The notes beneath the pieces are model-generated. The model saw only the letters and a program-made list of their open reading frames with translations. It was not told the DNA's origin and searched no databases. The translations under genes were made by a program, and so were the position numbers. A DNA stretch of 5,546 nt from Deltaproteobacteria bacterium (GTDB taxonomy: Bacteria > Desulfobacterota > JADFXK01): assembly GCA_015233285.1 (NCBI GenBank), contig JADFYA010000126.1, positions 3,332 to 8,877 of the forward strand. Reading direction: 5' to 3'. This document shows, piece after piece, positions 1-5,546 of this stretch (positions within the stretch are counted from its first letter, which is position 1; each line of letters begins with the position of its first letter).

Positions 1-1
1 T

Positions 2-103
2 GATCAGGGAGATCACCGGTTCACCCGGCGGACAGACCTGGATCAGGTTTTCGACCAGACCATTGGGTGGCTGAATGAGCATCTCCGCGGCAGCTCGGCT
101 TGA
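2..103 (+). CDS. C-terminal end of a probable alpha/beta hydrolase (partial)
   Basis: An open frame runs from the left edge to a TGA at 101-103, giving 33 residues. It begins DQGDHRFTRR and continues with an amphipathic helix ending in GWLNEHL. A 'GxDHxF' motif about 25 residues before the end, followed by a helix ending in WL..HL, is how many small alpha/beta hydrolases (dienelactone hydrolase or S9-like esterase types) finish. The His of GDHRF would be the catalytic-triad histidine. The nucleophile and acid residues lie outside the window, so substrate and exact family are unknown. Codons are G/C-rich at third positions, which supports real coding. The gene converges with the PilZ gene, whose stop is 77 bases away, and I see no terminator hairpin between them. 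Confidence 0.6.
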   Translation, partial: DQGDHRFTRRTDLDQVFDQTIGWLNEHLRGSSA

Positions 104-180
104 CCGAACACTTGCCCGACCAATAGAACAACGCCCCCCTCAAGCCATACCGAAACAATGTAACGATTATTCTAAATAAG

Positions 181-1098
181 TTATGACCTACCATTGCCCT
201 GGCTCATAATAAACAATTGCCGGCCCAACGCCTCGTCTTCAATCCGGGTAAGAAACTTGACATTTAAACCTACCGTGCCCTCCTCCATCGGAGAAAAGCC
301 TCTGACCACACCCATGACCTTAATCTTGGAAAAACCTCGCCCTTGGGCAACGGGTAGTTTGGTTTCAAAAATAAGCGCGTTTTTCTTCTGCCGGGCCTTG
401 GCCTCAACAGTCATTCTCATCCCCCCCAAGGAGATGTCCTCAAGCCGCCCCGTTACCGGCTCCTGGGTCAGGATTTCTTCGTATGCAGGATGGATCAGTT
501 CACTGATATCAAAATTTGAATGATCTCCATCGGGCAATGATCCCACATGCCTGGTCAGATAATCACAGTAAGATACGCCTATCGCCGAGTCTTCCATATG
601 AGCGTTTGAATACTCCCTAATCAACGAAGCCGACTTTACTTTTAGTTCGTCAAACACTGATGCCGGGACGGGGAAGGCTTTTACACCGACCTCCGATGTA
701 AGTTTAAACCGCTGATCAAACCGGGGATCTCTGATTTTGAACCAACTGCAGACCAAATCTCTGCGAACGAAAGAGACCTGTAAGACAATAAGACGGACGA
801 GCTTGGGATGTTCAATGATGATCAATAGCCGGTCATTCTTGGAAATACTTATGGGCTGGCCGGTCTCCAATCCGACCGTATCCTTTCCAAAGGACGATAA
901 GGCCATCGAAAACCGCTGCTGCCCCACCAACAAGGTAAGTTTTTTCTTTTTATCAACAAAATCTTGAAGAACTTCCCGATTCAACTTCGTCAAACTAGGA
1001 ATCTGATCCATGGACTTGGCAAAAATGGAATCTAATCCGCCGTCCATAGGAATTTGCACATACCTTTTGGCCTGATCGCCATTCTGGTTCTGTCCCAT
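181..1098 (-). CDS. PilZ-domain protein (YcgR-like), candidate c-di-GMP effector
   Basis: This 305-residue cytoplasmic protein has no signal peptide or membrane segment. Residues about 50-120 form a beta-rich region like the N-terminal domain of YcgR-type proteins. The C-terminal part is a PilZ domain: the D/NxSxxG motif is D221-I-S-L-G-G226, followed by beta strands and a closing helix (about 284-299). A candidate RxxxR motif is R126-F-D-Q-R130, directly followed by a strand (FKLTSEVGVKAFP). In ordinary PilZ domains the two motifs are some 20-30 residues apart, but here about 90, so either the domain carries a large insertion or the Arg motif is not the real one. PilZ proteins bind c-di-GMP and pass the signal to flagella, exopolysaccharide synthesis or transcription. 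The ATG is supported by GGGGAG six bases upstream (1105-1110). The gene lies 154 bases downstream of the HD-GYP gene on the same strand, which makes a signalling pair plausible. Confidence 0.82.
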   Translation of the reverse strand: MGQNQNGDQAKRYVQIPMDGGLDSIFAKSMDQIPSLTKLNREVLQDFVDKKKKLTLLVGQQRFSMALSSFGKDTVGLETGQPISISKNDRLLIIIEHPKLVRLIVLQVSFVRRDLVCSWFKIRDPRFDQRFKLTSEVGVKAFPVPASVFDELKVKSASLIREYSNAHMEDSAIGVSYCDYLTRHVGSLPDGDHSNFDISELIHPAYEEILTQEPVTGRLEDISLGGMRMTVEAKARQKKNALIFETKLPVAQGRGFSKIKVMGVVRGFSPMEEGTVGLNVKFLTRIEDEALGRQLFIMSQGNGRS

Positions 1099-1212
1099 AT
1101 CATTCTCCCCGTGCAGTCGCCGGCACTTTTATGTGAGCATTGTCCGGTTGCGCCACCGCGTCATCTTCAAATTCGCCGATGGGCGTGCGAAACGGAACCA
1201 GTCATGCTAATA

Positions 1213-1241
1213 TCTATATATTTAAACATGTTACCGCTAAA
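1213..1241 (-). promoter_or_regulatory. Weak sigma-70-like promoter candidate for the PilZ gene
   Basis: On the minus strand, TTTAGC (1236-1241) and TATAGA (1213-1218) are separated by 17 bases inside a short AT-rich island just after the HD-GYP stop. Each box matches the consensus at only 3 and 4 of 6 positions. It could give the PilZ gene its own transcript, but read-through from the HD-GYP gene is equally likely, since no terminator is visible in the 154-base gap. Confidence 0.2.
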
Positions 1242-1252
1242 GAGGCGCGGCT

Positions 1253-2548
1253 TTAAAGATAGTCCGCCGGATTGATCCCCCACTTTTCCGGGGCCTCAAT
1301 ATCGACTATTGACCGAGAGCGGCCGCCTATGACACCTCTTTCCTTGGCCAGGTTAAAAACTTCTTTTTTGGAAACCGGTTTCCGGTTACTGTCAAACAGG
1401 ATAACCACCTGAGGCTTAAGCAGCTTCTCCGGATTGATGTCGACGACCAGGCCCATTTCACCTGTATTCAATTTAACCATACTGGCAATGGGATACACGC
1501 CGACACACTTGATAAAACTGCCCAGCAATTCAGGATCGAAGTGATCTTCTCGGTTTCCATACATGATCTTGACGGCAGCGTGGAGCGGCATCCCGGCCCG
1601 GTAGACTCGATCACTGGTCAAGGCGTCGTACACGTCGGCCAGACTGACAATTCTGGCCAGCAAAGGGATCTGGTCACCTTTTAGGCCTTGGGGATAGCCG
1701 AACCCGCCATATTTTTCATGATGGGATAGCGCACATTCTCGGCTGTGTGAAGAAAGTTGACTAGAATTATCCAATAGCTTGGCAGTCAGGACCGGATGCA
1801 TCTTCATCACTTCAAACTCTTCTTCCGTTAATCTACCGGGGTTATTCAAAATATGGGCAGGAATTGCGACTTTCCCCAAGTCATGGAAGATCGCGCCCAT
1901 TCCCAGGTGCTTCAGTGCCGTTTTGGTCAGGCCAAGCGTTCGCCCCACAGTCAGGGACACGACACAGACATTAACGGAATGAGTGTAGGTGTATTCATCA
2001 TATGCTTTGAGCTTGATCAAGGTGGCCGCGGCACTCCGGTTACGGTAGACGCTCTTTATCAGCTCATCCACGTTTTCGGATACCTCTTCAAAGTCAAGGG
2101 GAATTTGTTTCTGAGTCTGTTCGATGAACGAACGGATATTCTTTAAAGTGTCATTATATACCGCCTTAACGTTCTCCATTTCCTGACCCAAAGGGACGGG
2201 ATCGGAGGCCGGAACAGGAACGGTATTCAACAGGCTGATTGATTTAGCCGGTGTTTCCCCCGGCGGACTTCCTGCCGTTCCCGCTTTTCCTACGGTCGAT
2301 GCCGGAGACTTTGAGATACCGGAAGCAATCTTAGCCCCGTTCAGGTCATCAATGGATTCAGCAACATCAGTTCCCTTCTTGACATTTATTTTTACGGTCA
2401 TGATACCGTATTTTTTAATTAACTCTATTTCAGCGTCGGACTTAATCAACTTTTTCTTAGTGACAAAAGGATGATTGACCCAAGATGTGCACATATCTTC
2501 GATAAACATGCCCGGCTTCAAGAATTTCACACTAATTTCTTTGATCAT
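1253..2548 (-). CDS. HD-GYP domain c-di-GMP phosphodiesterase with N-terminal DUF3391
   Basis: The 431-residue product probably hydrolyses cyclic di-GMP in the cytoplasm. Residues 1-70 form a DUF3391 domain (I..V.FLKPGMFI, SWVNHPF, then KYGIMTVKINVKKG). Residues about 75-120 are a Ser/Pro/Ala/Gly-rich flexible linker. The HD-GYP domain covers about 165-350: H190, the HD pair H222-D223 with K226, H251, H276-H277-E278, the GYP signature G284-Y285-P286, and D305 in SLADVYDAL followed by TSDRVYR. All usual metal-binding residues are present. The common D of HHExxDGxGYP is G281 here. A roughly 80-residue C-terminal extension follows. A TTG at 2572 would add eight residues, but the ATG at 2548 has GGAG eight bases upstream and gives the normal DUF3391 start, so I prefer it. 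The gene lies between the response regulator and the PilZ gene on the same strand. Confidence 0.93.
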   Translation of the reverse strand: MIKEISVKFLKPGMFIEDMCTSWVNHPFVTKKKLIKSDAEIELIKKYGIMTVKINVKKGTDVAESIDDLNGAKIASGISKSPASTVGKAGTAGSPPGETPAKSISLLNTVPVPASDPVPLGQEMENVKAVYNDTLKNIRSFIEQTQKQIPLDFEEVSENVDELIKSVYRNRSAAATLIKLKAYDEYTYTHSVNVCVVSLTVGRTLGLTKTALKHLGMGAIFHDLGKVAIPAHILNNPGRLTEEEFEVMKMHPVLTAKLLDNSSQLSSHSRECALSHHEKYGGFGYPQGLKGDQIPLLARIVSLADVYDALTSDRVYRAGMPLHAAVKIMYGNREDHFDPELLGSFIKCVGVYPIASMVKLNTGEMGLVVDINPEKLLKPQVVILFDSNRKPVSKKEVFNLAKERGVIGGRSRSIVDIEAPEKWGINPADYL

Positions 2549-2556
2549 AAGACTTA

Positions 2557-2560
2557 CTCC
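2557..2560 (-). promoter_or_regulatory. Shine-Dalgarno of the HD-GYP gene, decides the start
   Basis: GGAG on the minus strand stands eight bases before the ATG at 2548. The longer alternative start (TTG at 2572) has no such element, so this site selects the 431-residue form. Confidence 0.7.
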
Positions 2561-2640
2561 GACAGTATGCAATTGTGCGCTAAAGACCTTTTAGGTTATT
2601 TTTCTTGATCGGTAATCACCAGTCAGCATCTAAGCGCTCA

Positions 2641-2653
2641 GTCTGAATCAGAC
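2641..2653. repeat. Perfect 13-bp palindrome upstream of the HD-GYP gene
   Basis: GTCTGAATCAGAC has 6-base arms around a single central base, about 93 bases upstream of the HD-GYP start. Its position in the leader or promoter region of that gene makes an operator for a dimeric regulator possible. No recognised consensus is matched, and a palindrome of this length can occur by chance. Confidence 0.3.
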
Positions 2654-2731
2654 AAATCATTATTGAGTCCTCATGAACCGCCGGGCTCGGTCATTGGTGG
2701 CCCTTTTACCTTCAGTTTATTCCATAGTGGT

Positions 2732-2753
2732 TTATGCAAATATTATGCAAACA
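2732..2753. repeat. Tandem 11-bp direct repeat in the gap before the HD-GYP gene
   Basis: Two adjacent copies of TTATGCAAA(T/C)A (2732-2742 and 2743-2753) differ at one position. The spacing is one helical turn, so two bound proteins would lie on the same face of DNA. The AT-rich setting suits the promoter region of the HD-GYP gene, about 185 bases upstream of its start. I could not find a convincing -35/-10 pair or a -24/-12 sigma-54 site around it. Confidence 0.35.
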
Positions 2754-2793
2754 GTTATTTTAAGAAATAGTTCTTACATTTAAGACACAGCAA

Positions 2794-2815
2794 TTCCGGC
2801 TGGGCCGGGCCGGGA
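2794..2815. other. GC-rich stem-loop between the response regulator and HD-GYP genes
   Basis: TTCCGGC (2794-2800) and GCCGGGA (2809-2815) can form a 7-bp stem, one pair being a wobble, with an 8-base loop. The surroundings are AT-rich, so the GC patch stands out. It lies about 130 bases downstream of the response regulator stop. Neither strand has a T tract directly after the stem, so it does not qualify as a standard intrinsic terminator, though it may end or stabilise the upstream transcript. Confidence 0.3.
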
Positions 2816-2829
2816 CCATTATCTGGAAA

Positions 2830-2943
2830 TTATGCACAAGTTGATTGTGTAAATCTGCGCACACGGAACTGACGGTCATCCGACAGATCTACATGGCAGA
2901 AGACGGGCGGAATCAGGCCGGAGTGTTCATCGTCATTCATCAT
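2830..2943 (-). CDS. Possible small ORF coupled to the response regulator (37 aa, doubtful)
   Basis: The response regulator stop overlaps an ATG in TAATG, with a second ATG directly after it. The frame gives 37 residues (MMNDDEHSGLIPPVFCHVD...) and ends in TAA at 2830-2832. The same frame continues after this stop for 24 more sense codons (to a TAA at 2755-2757) and there includes a CLKC pair. This could be a translationally coupled peptide, the 5' end of a decayed gene with a premature stop, or chance. I recognise no family. There is no strong Shine-Dalgarno, so expression would depend on coupling with the upstream gene. Confidence 0.22.
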   Translation of the reverse strand: MMNDDEHSGLIPPVFCHVDLSDDRQFRVRRFTQSTCA

Positions 2944-4325
2944 TAACGGAAAAACTTTTTTCTTCGATGACGGAAAGTGTGATAATTTATATTTAGCAAC
3001 TGGGCGGCATAAGTATCATTACCTTGTGACATCTTCAGAGCCGCGGAGATAAATCCTTTTTCGATGGCTTGCAGTTTGGCCATAAGGTCGATCCCGGCGG
3101 GTGGGATGGGGGACAGGGGAAAAGCCGGCGCTCCCGGCACTTGTTTCTGTTCAGCTTGCTTTTGCAGGCCGAGGTCATCCAAAGTCAGTTCCGGGCCATC
3201 ACCTATTAAAACACTTCTTTCGATTAAGTTTTTTAGTTCCCGAACATTTCCGCGCCAGTTGTATGCTTCCAACACTTTTTCTGCTTCCGACGAAATCCCA
3301 ATAAAAGATTTTCCCAGTTTCCGAGCAAAATCGCTTAAAAAGTATCTGGCCATGGGGATAATATCCTCACGCCGTTCCTTCAGAGACGGGAGATCTATTC
3401 TGACCACGGCTATCCGGTAATAAAGGTCCCGGCGGAAAAGGCCCTGCTCCAGCAATTCGTCGATATTCCTGTTCGTCGCGGTCACAATGCGCGTCTGAAC
3501 CTTTCTTTTGGCTACGCTCCCAACCTTATAATATTCCCCATCTTCTAGAAAACGAAGCAACTTCGACTGAGCGTCCGGAGACAACTCACACACCTCATCC
3601 AAAAATAGAGTCCCATTAGCCGCTTCTTCCACCAGTCCTTTTTTCCCGGATGGATGGGCCCCGCTGAACGCACCTTTTTCATATCCGAAAAGTTCGCTTT
3701 CAACCAGGTCCTTGGGCAATGAAGCGCAGTTAAAGGTAACGAACCCGCCTCTAAAGTTAGGACTTTTGTAATGGATGGCGCTGGCCAACAGCTCTTTCCC
3801 GGTACCCGTTTCACCCGTGATCAAGACCGAGGTGTTCCGGCTTCTAGCCACTTTCGAGACCAACTCCATGACGTTGTGAATGGCCTTGCTCTCGCATATC
3901 AGACAGGGTAGATTATCCTCGATCAGCTTTTCTTGGAGCAGTTGAATTTCCTTACGCATCCGAATAGTTTCCAAGGCATTTCGAAGACTGACCAGCAAGG
4001 CATCCGTGTGGAGGGGTTTCAACAAGTAATCATAGGCCCCTAATTTCATGGCTGAGATGACGGAATTGATATCTTCCGAGGCCGTGATCATGATGACCAC
4101 AATATCCGAGTCAATGGTTTTGATCTCTTGAAGCGCTTCAATCCCGGTCATGCCCGGAAGTCCGATATCGAGCAGCACCAGGTCGGGCGGCTCAACCTTA
4201 ATGGCTTCAATGGCCTCCTCCGCGGTCTCAAAATCTTTGACCCGGTATTCATGCTTTAGAGCTAAGGTGATTCCCTTGCGAACCGTCGATATATCATCTA
4301 TCACATAAATAGTATAATTTATCAT
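2943..4325 (-). CDS. Sigma-54-dependent response regulator, NtrC family
   Basis: The 460-residue protein has the three-part NtrC layout. Residues 3-120 are a receiver: acidic pair D10-D11, phospho-acceptor D53 in LLDIGLPG, T81, and K103 in LLKPL. Residues about 140-375 are the AAA+ sigma-54 activator domain: Walker A GETGTGKE (171-178), sigma-54-contact loop GAFSGA (218-223), Walker B LFLDE (240-244), arginine-finger region FRRDLYYR and sensor II region WRGNVREL (357-364). A Pro/Ala-rich linker (about 394-411) leads to a Fis-type helix-turn-helix (about 430-457, AAQLLNINYHTFRHRRKK). It should bind an upstream site and use ATP to open promoters held by RNA polymerase-sigma-54. No histidine kinase is encoded in the window. 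The frame is open 26 codons further upstream, but the ATG at 4325 has AGGGAG five bases before it and begins exactly at the receiver. Confidence 0.95.
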   Translation of the reverse strand: MINYTIYVIDDISTVRKGITLALKHEYRVKDFETAEEAIEAIKVEPPDLVLLDIGLPGMTGIEALQEIKTIDSDIVVIMITASEDINSVISAMKLGAYDYLLKPLHTDALLVSLRNALETIRMRKEIQLLQEKLIEDNLPCLICESKAIHNVMELVSKVARSRNTSVLITGETGTGKELLASAIHYKSPNFRGGFVTFNCASLPKDLVESELFGYEKGAFSGAHPSGKKGLVEEAANGTLFLDEVCELSPDAQSKLLRFLEDGEYYKVGSVAKRKVQTRIVTATNRNIDELLEQGLFRRDLYYRIAVVRIDLPSLKERREDIIPMARYFLSDFARKLGKSFIGISSEAEKVLEAYNWRGNVRELKNLIERSVLIGDGPELTLDDLGLQKQAEQKQVPGAPAFPLSPIPPAGIDLMAKLQAIEKGFISAALKMSQGNDTYAAQLLNINYHTFRHRRKKFFR

Positions 4326-4330
4326 AGGCG

Positions 4331-4336
4331 CTCCCT
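4331..4336 (-). promoter_or_regulatory. Shine-Dalgarno of the response regulator gene, decides the start
   Basis: AGGGAG on the minus strand lies five bases before the ATG at 4325. This supports starting at MINYTIYVIDD rather than at the upstream ATG (4403), which would add 26 residues unlike any receiver N-terminus. Confidence 0.7.
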
Positions 4337-4412
4337 GCTTTGATCGAACGGCACGACGGTAAAACTCCACATCCGCCCTACCAGTGGATGACTGCCACCT
4401 CAAAACATTTTC

Positions 4413-4446
4413 TTCCTGACTGAATTATATTCCTGACTAAATTATA
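4413..4446. repeat. Tandem 17-bp repeat in the response regulator leader/promoter
   Basis: Two adjacent copies of TTCCTGACT(G/A)AATTATA (4413-4429 and 4430-4446) differ at one base. On the minus strand each copy starts with TATAAT, so the repeat duplicates a -10-like box about 100-120 bases upstream of the response regulator ATG. It may be a duplicated regulator site or a replication-slippage duplication. Confidence 0.5.
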
Positions 4447-4470
4447 TTTATAGTACATAATGAAACACAA
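4441..4470 (-). promoter_or_regulatory. Candidate sigma-70 promoter of the response regulator
   Basis: TATAAT (4441-4446, minus strand) is a perfect -10 box. TTGTGT (4465-4470) lies 18 bases upstream and matches the -35 consensus only in its first three bases. The region is strongly AT-rich and about 115 bases before the start codon. A second TATAAT in the neighbouring repeat copy (4424-4429) has no good -35 partner. A third, at 4506-4511, has TTGAAG only 12 bases away, too close for a standard promoter. Confidence 0.35.
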
Positions 4471-4614
4471 ACGCGAAAAAAATGCCGATGAAACACCATG
4501 TCATGATTATAACGGAAATAATTCTTCAACCCGCTAAGAAAATAACTTCGCACCAACGATGTAGGCCGGGGCGAGGGATCAGCGGCAATACTGTTGAATT
4601 AGCGCAACGACGCT

Positions 4615-4686
4615 AAGATTTCTCGCTTCGCTCGAAATGACAGGGAAGTGGATCATCTGGAATAACGATGTAAATTTGTCATTCCG
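4615..4686. repeat. Dispersed intergenic repeat, interrupted on the right by the intron
   Basis: Bases 4615-4642 read AAGATTTCTCGCTTCGCTCG followed by AAATGACA, a form I recognise as a common intergenic repeat in many bacterial genomes. Its reverse-strand conceptual translation gives the familiar false peptide VISSEARNLS. Bases 4677-4683 (TGTCATT) are a perfect inverted copy of 4636-4642 (AATGACA), so TGTCATTCCG (4677-4686) looks like the start of an opposing arm that is cut off by the intron. The 3' exon does not continue that arm. The stretch 4447-4614 between the response regulator promoter and this repeat holds nothing else I can identify. Confidence 0.55.
4675..4686 (+). other. Intron-binding sites IBS2 and IBS1 (5' exon)
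   Basis: TTTGTC (4675-4680) can pair with GACAGA in the intron (4967-4972, six pairs including one wobble). ATTCC (4681-4685) can pair with GGAAT (5029-5033). The two exon sites are adjacent and end at the proposed splice site, which is the standard arrangement for group II introns with two exon-binding contacts. The last exon base (G4686) is a mismatch to G5028. Confidence 0.6.
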
Positions 4687-4966
4687 GTGTGCCAGGCCAA
4701 GCCTGGTTGATCTTGTAACCTGAGAGGTGGTTACCCTGCTAATTGCTCGTTCAGCAGGAAGCGGAGTGGGCGGCGCCCGGAGTAATTCGCGGCGTCGAAG
4801 CCCCGCCGAGCAAACGTGTGAGCCGTAACGTAAGTGAACCCGATTCGGCCTCGTTACATTGAAGAGTGGCCAGCCCGCCAGATGTGGTGAAGCCCGCTGC
4901 CGATGGTGAAGTAACGAGCAGAAGCAGCCATTGGGCCTTCCGGGGTGGTTGGGGACAGCGCGCACG

Positions 4967-4972
4967 GACAGA
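4967..4972 (+). other. Candidate exon-binding site EBS2
   Basis: GACAGA pairs with TTTGTC at 4675-4680. It sits in an unpaired stretch enclosed by GGTT (4947-4950) and AACC (4983-4986), about 60 bases upstream of EBS1, as expected within domain I. Confidence 0.5.
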
Positions 4973-5021
4973 ACAATCGAGGAACCTGGGAGACCCGACG
5001 TGGCGGCTTCATAGCCAACGG

Positions 5022-5046
5022 ATGGGGGGGAATAAATAACCTCCAT
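5022..5046 (+). other. Domain I hairpin presenting EBS1
   Basis: ATGGGGG (5022-5028) pairs with CCTCCAT (5040-5046), seven pairs with one G-T wobble, leaving an 11-base loop that begins GGAAT. This loop segment is complementary to ATTCC at the end of the 5' exon. Read with the preceding G, GGGAAT would match ATTCCC perfectly. Confidence 0.6.
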
Positions 5047-5157
5047 TCGGCTGCGTCGGGAGTCGGAGAGGTCCATAGTAGCGAGGAAGCGGGTAACGAC
5101 CGTGGAGCCAAGGGACCCTACTGAAGACATGTTTCGGTAAGATAGGAGGAGTGCCGA

Positions 5158-5356
<199 letters not shown>

Positions 5357-5358
5357 AT

Positions 5359-5396
5359 GAGGGGGAGGGCGGCTAAGCCCCCCCTCCCTACTCTAC
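5359..5396 (+). ncRNA. Group II intron domain VI with branch point and 3' splice site
   Basis: A GC-rich hairpin forms from GGGAGGG (5363-5369) with CCCTCCC (5382-5388) and GGC (5371-5373) with GCC (5377-5379) around a TAA loop. The basal pairs GAG (5359-5361)/CTC (5391-5393) leave A5390 bulged seventh from the intron end, the standard position of the branch adenosine. The intron ends in AC at 5396. Confidence 0.85.
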
Positions 5397-5546
5397 CGTT
5401 TATCTGCGAAATCTGTGGTTACATTTCTGGTACTTAATTAAAAAAGCTCGCCGAACTCAGGTTAAGGCTAGGCAACTTTTGCCGCTTAAGCCGCCTGGGG
5501 GCCTGGTACCGGAGGTGCCCAGTATTATCGCCGGTGAAAAAGTAAG
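5397..5546. other. 3' exon, no identifiable gene
   Basis: This 150-base flank runs to the right edge. On the plus strand, the frame starting at 5398 is open to the edge (49 codons, including KPPGGLVPEVPS), but it has no ATG and no Shine-Dalgarno. The other two plus frames close by about 5440. A small perfect hairpin GGCAA/TTGCC (5471-5483) is present without a following T tract. I cannot tell whether a gene starts near the edge. Confidence 0.4.

Noticed and set aside
194..967. Plus-strand ORFs opposite the PilZ gene
   Set aside because: They are shadows of a well-supported coding frame on the minus strand, with no recognisable family.
1174..1200. Sigma-54-like promoter upstream of the PilZ gene (TGG...GCAC on the minus strand)
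   Set aside because: The GG and GC elements are nine bases apart rather than ten, and the flanking consensus is poor.
1779..2146. Plus-strand ORFs opposite the HD-GYP gene
   Set aside because: They are antisense to the conserved HD-GYP motifs and have low-complexity, unnatural composition.
2583..2606. Terminator-like ACCT-TTT-AGGT followed by a T-rich run (plus strand)
   Set aside because: The stem is only four pairs long, and no plus-strand gene precedes it.
2800..2817. Sigma-54-like GG-N10-GC in the GC-rich patch upstream of the HD-GYP gene
   Set aside because: The spacing fits, but the TTGC half is absent and the match is explained by the repeated CCGG composition.
2549..2942. c-di-GMP riboswitch in the HD-GYP leader
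   Set aside because: I could not find the conserved GEMM core sequences or its paired stems on the minus strand.
3064..3814. ORFs overlapping the response regulator on either strand
   Set aside because: The AAA+ motifs fix the real frame; these are alternative-frame readings.
5399..5437. Peptide with CxxC (FICEICGYISG) in the plus frame right after the intron
   Set aside because: It is only 12 codons long, with no start and an immediate stop at 5435-5437.

Overview
The window looks like chromosomal DNA of a Gram-negative, probably deltaproteobacterial (Desulfobacterota-like) bacterium. This is an inference from three things: the combination of a DUF3391/HD-GYP protein, a PilZ protein and a sigma-54 activator response regulator; mixed base composition with AT-rich promoter regions; and a dispersed repeat of the 'TGTCATT...' type. 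No species can be named.

Layout. Bases 2-103 (+) are the last 33 codons of a gene entering from the left, probably an alpha/beta hydrolase. It converges on three genes of the minus strand. Reading in their direction (right to left) these are an NtrC-family response regulator (4325-2943), an HD-GYP c-di-GMP phosphodiesterase (2548-1253) and a PilZ/YcgR-like protein (1098-181). All three have good Shine-Dalgarno sequences at the starts chosen here. The response regulator stop overlaps the ATG of a 37-codon ORF of unknown reality (2943-2830). The rest of the 394-base gap before the HD-GYP gene holds only short repeats and palindromes.

The right fifth (4687-5396) is a 710-nt group II intron on the plus strand. 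It has a GTGTG 5' end, candidate EBS2 and EBS1 sites that pair with the 5' exon, a domain V with its AGC triad and CG bulge, and a domain VI with a bulged branch A seven bases from the 3' end. Its reverse transcriptase/maturase ORF is reduced to about 53 codons by an internal deletion. The catalytic RNA looks intact, so this is a dependent or relic intron. It sits at the edge of a dispersed intergenic repeat, and its guide sequences match that repeat's motif. The last 150 bases (3' exon) hold no gene I can identify.

Working together. The cluster reads as a small signalling module: a phosphorylated orphan regulator acting with sigma-54, an enzyme that degrades c-di-GMP, and a candidate c-di-GMP effector, likely governing motility, surface attachment or biofilm. 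The regulator's targets cannot be read from this window, and I found no convincing -24/-12 promoter in front of the two downstream genes.
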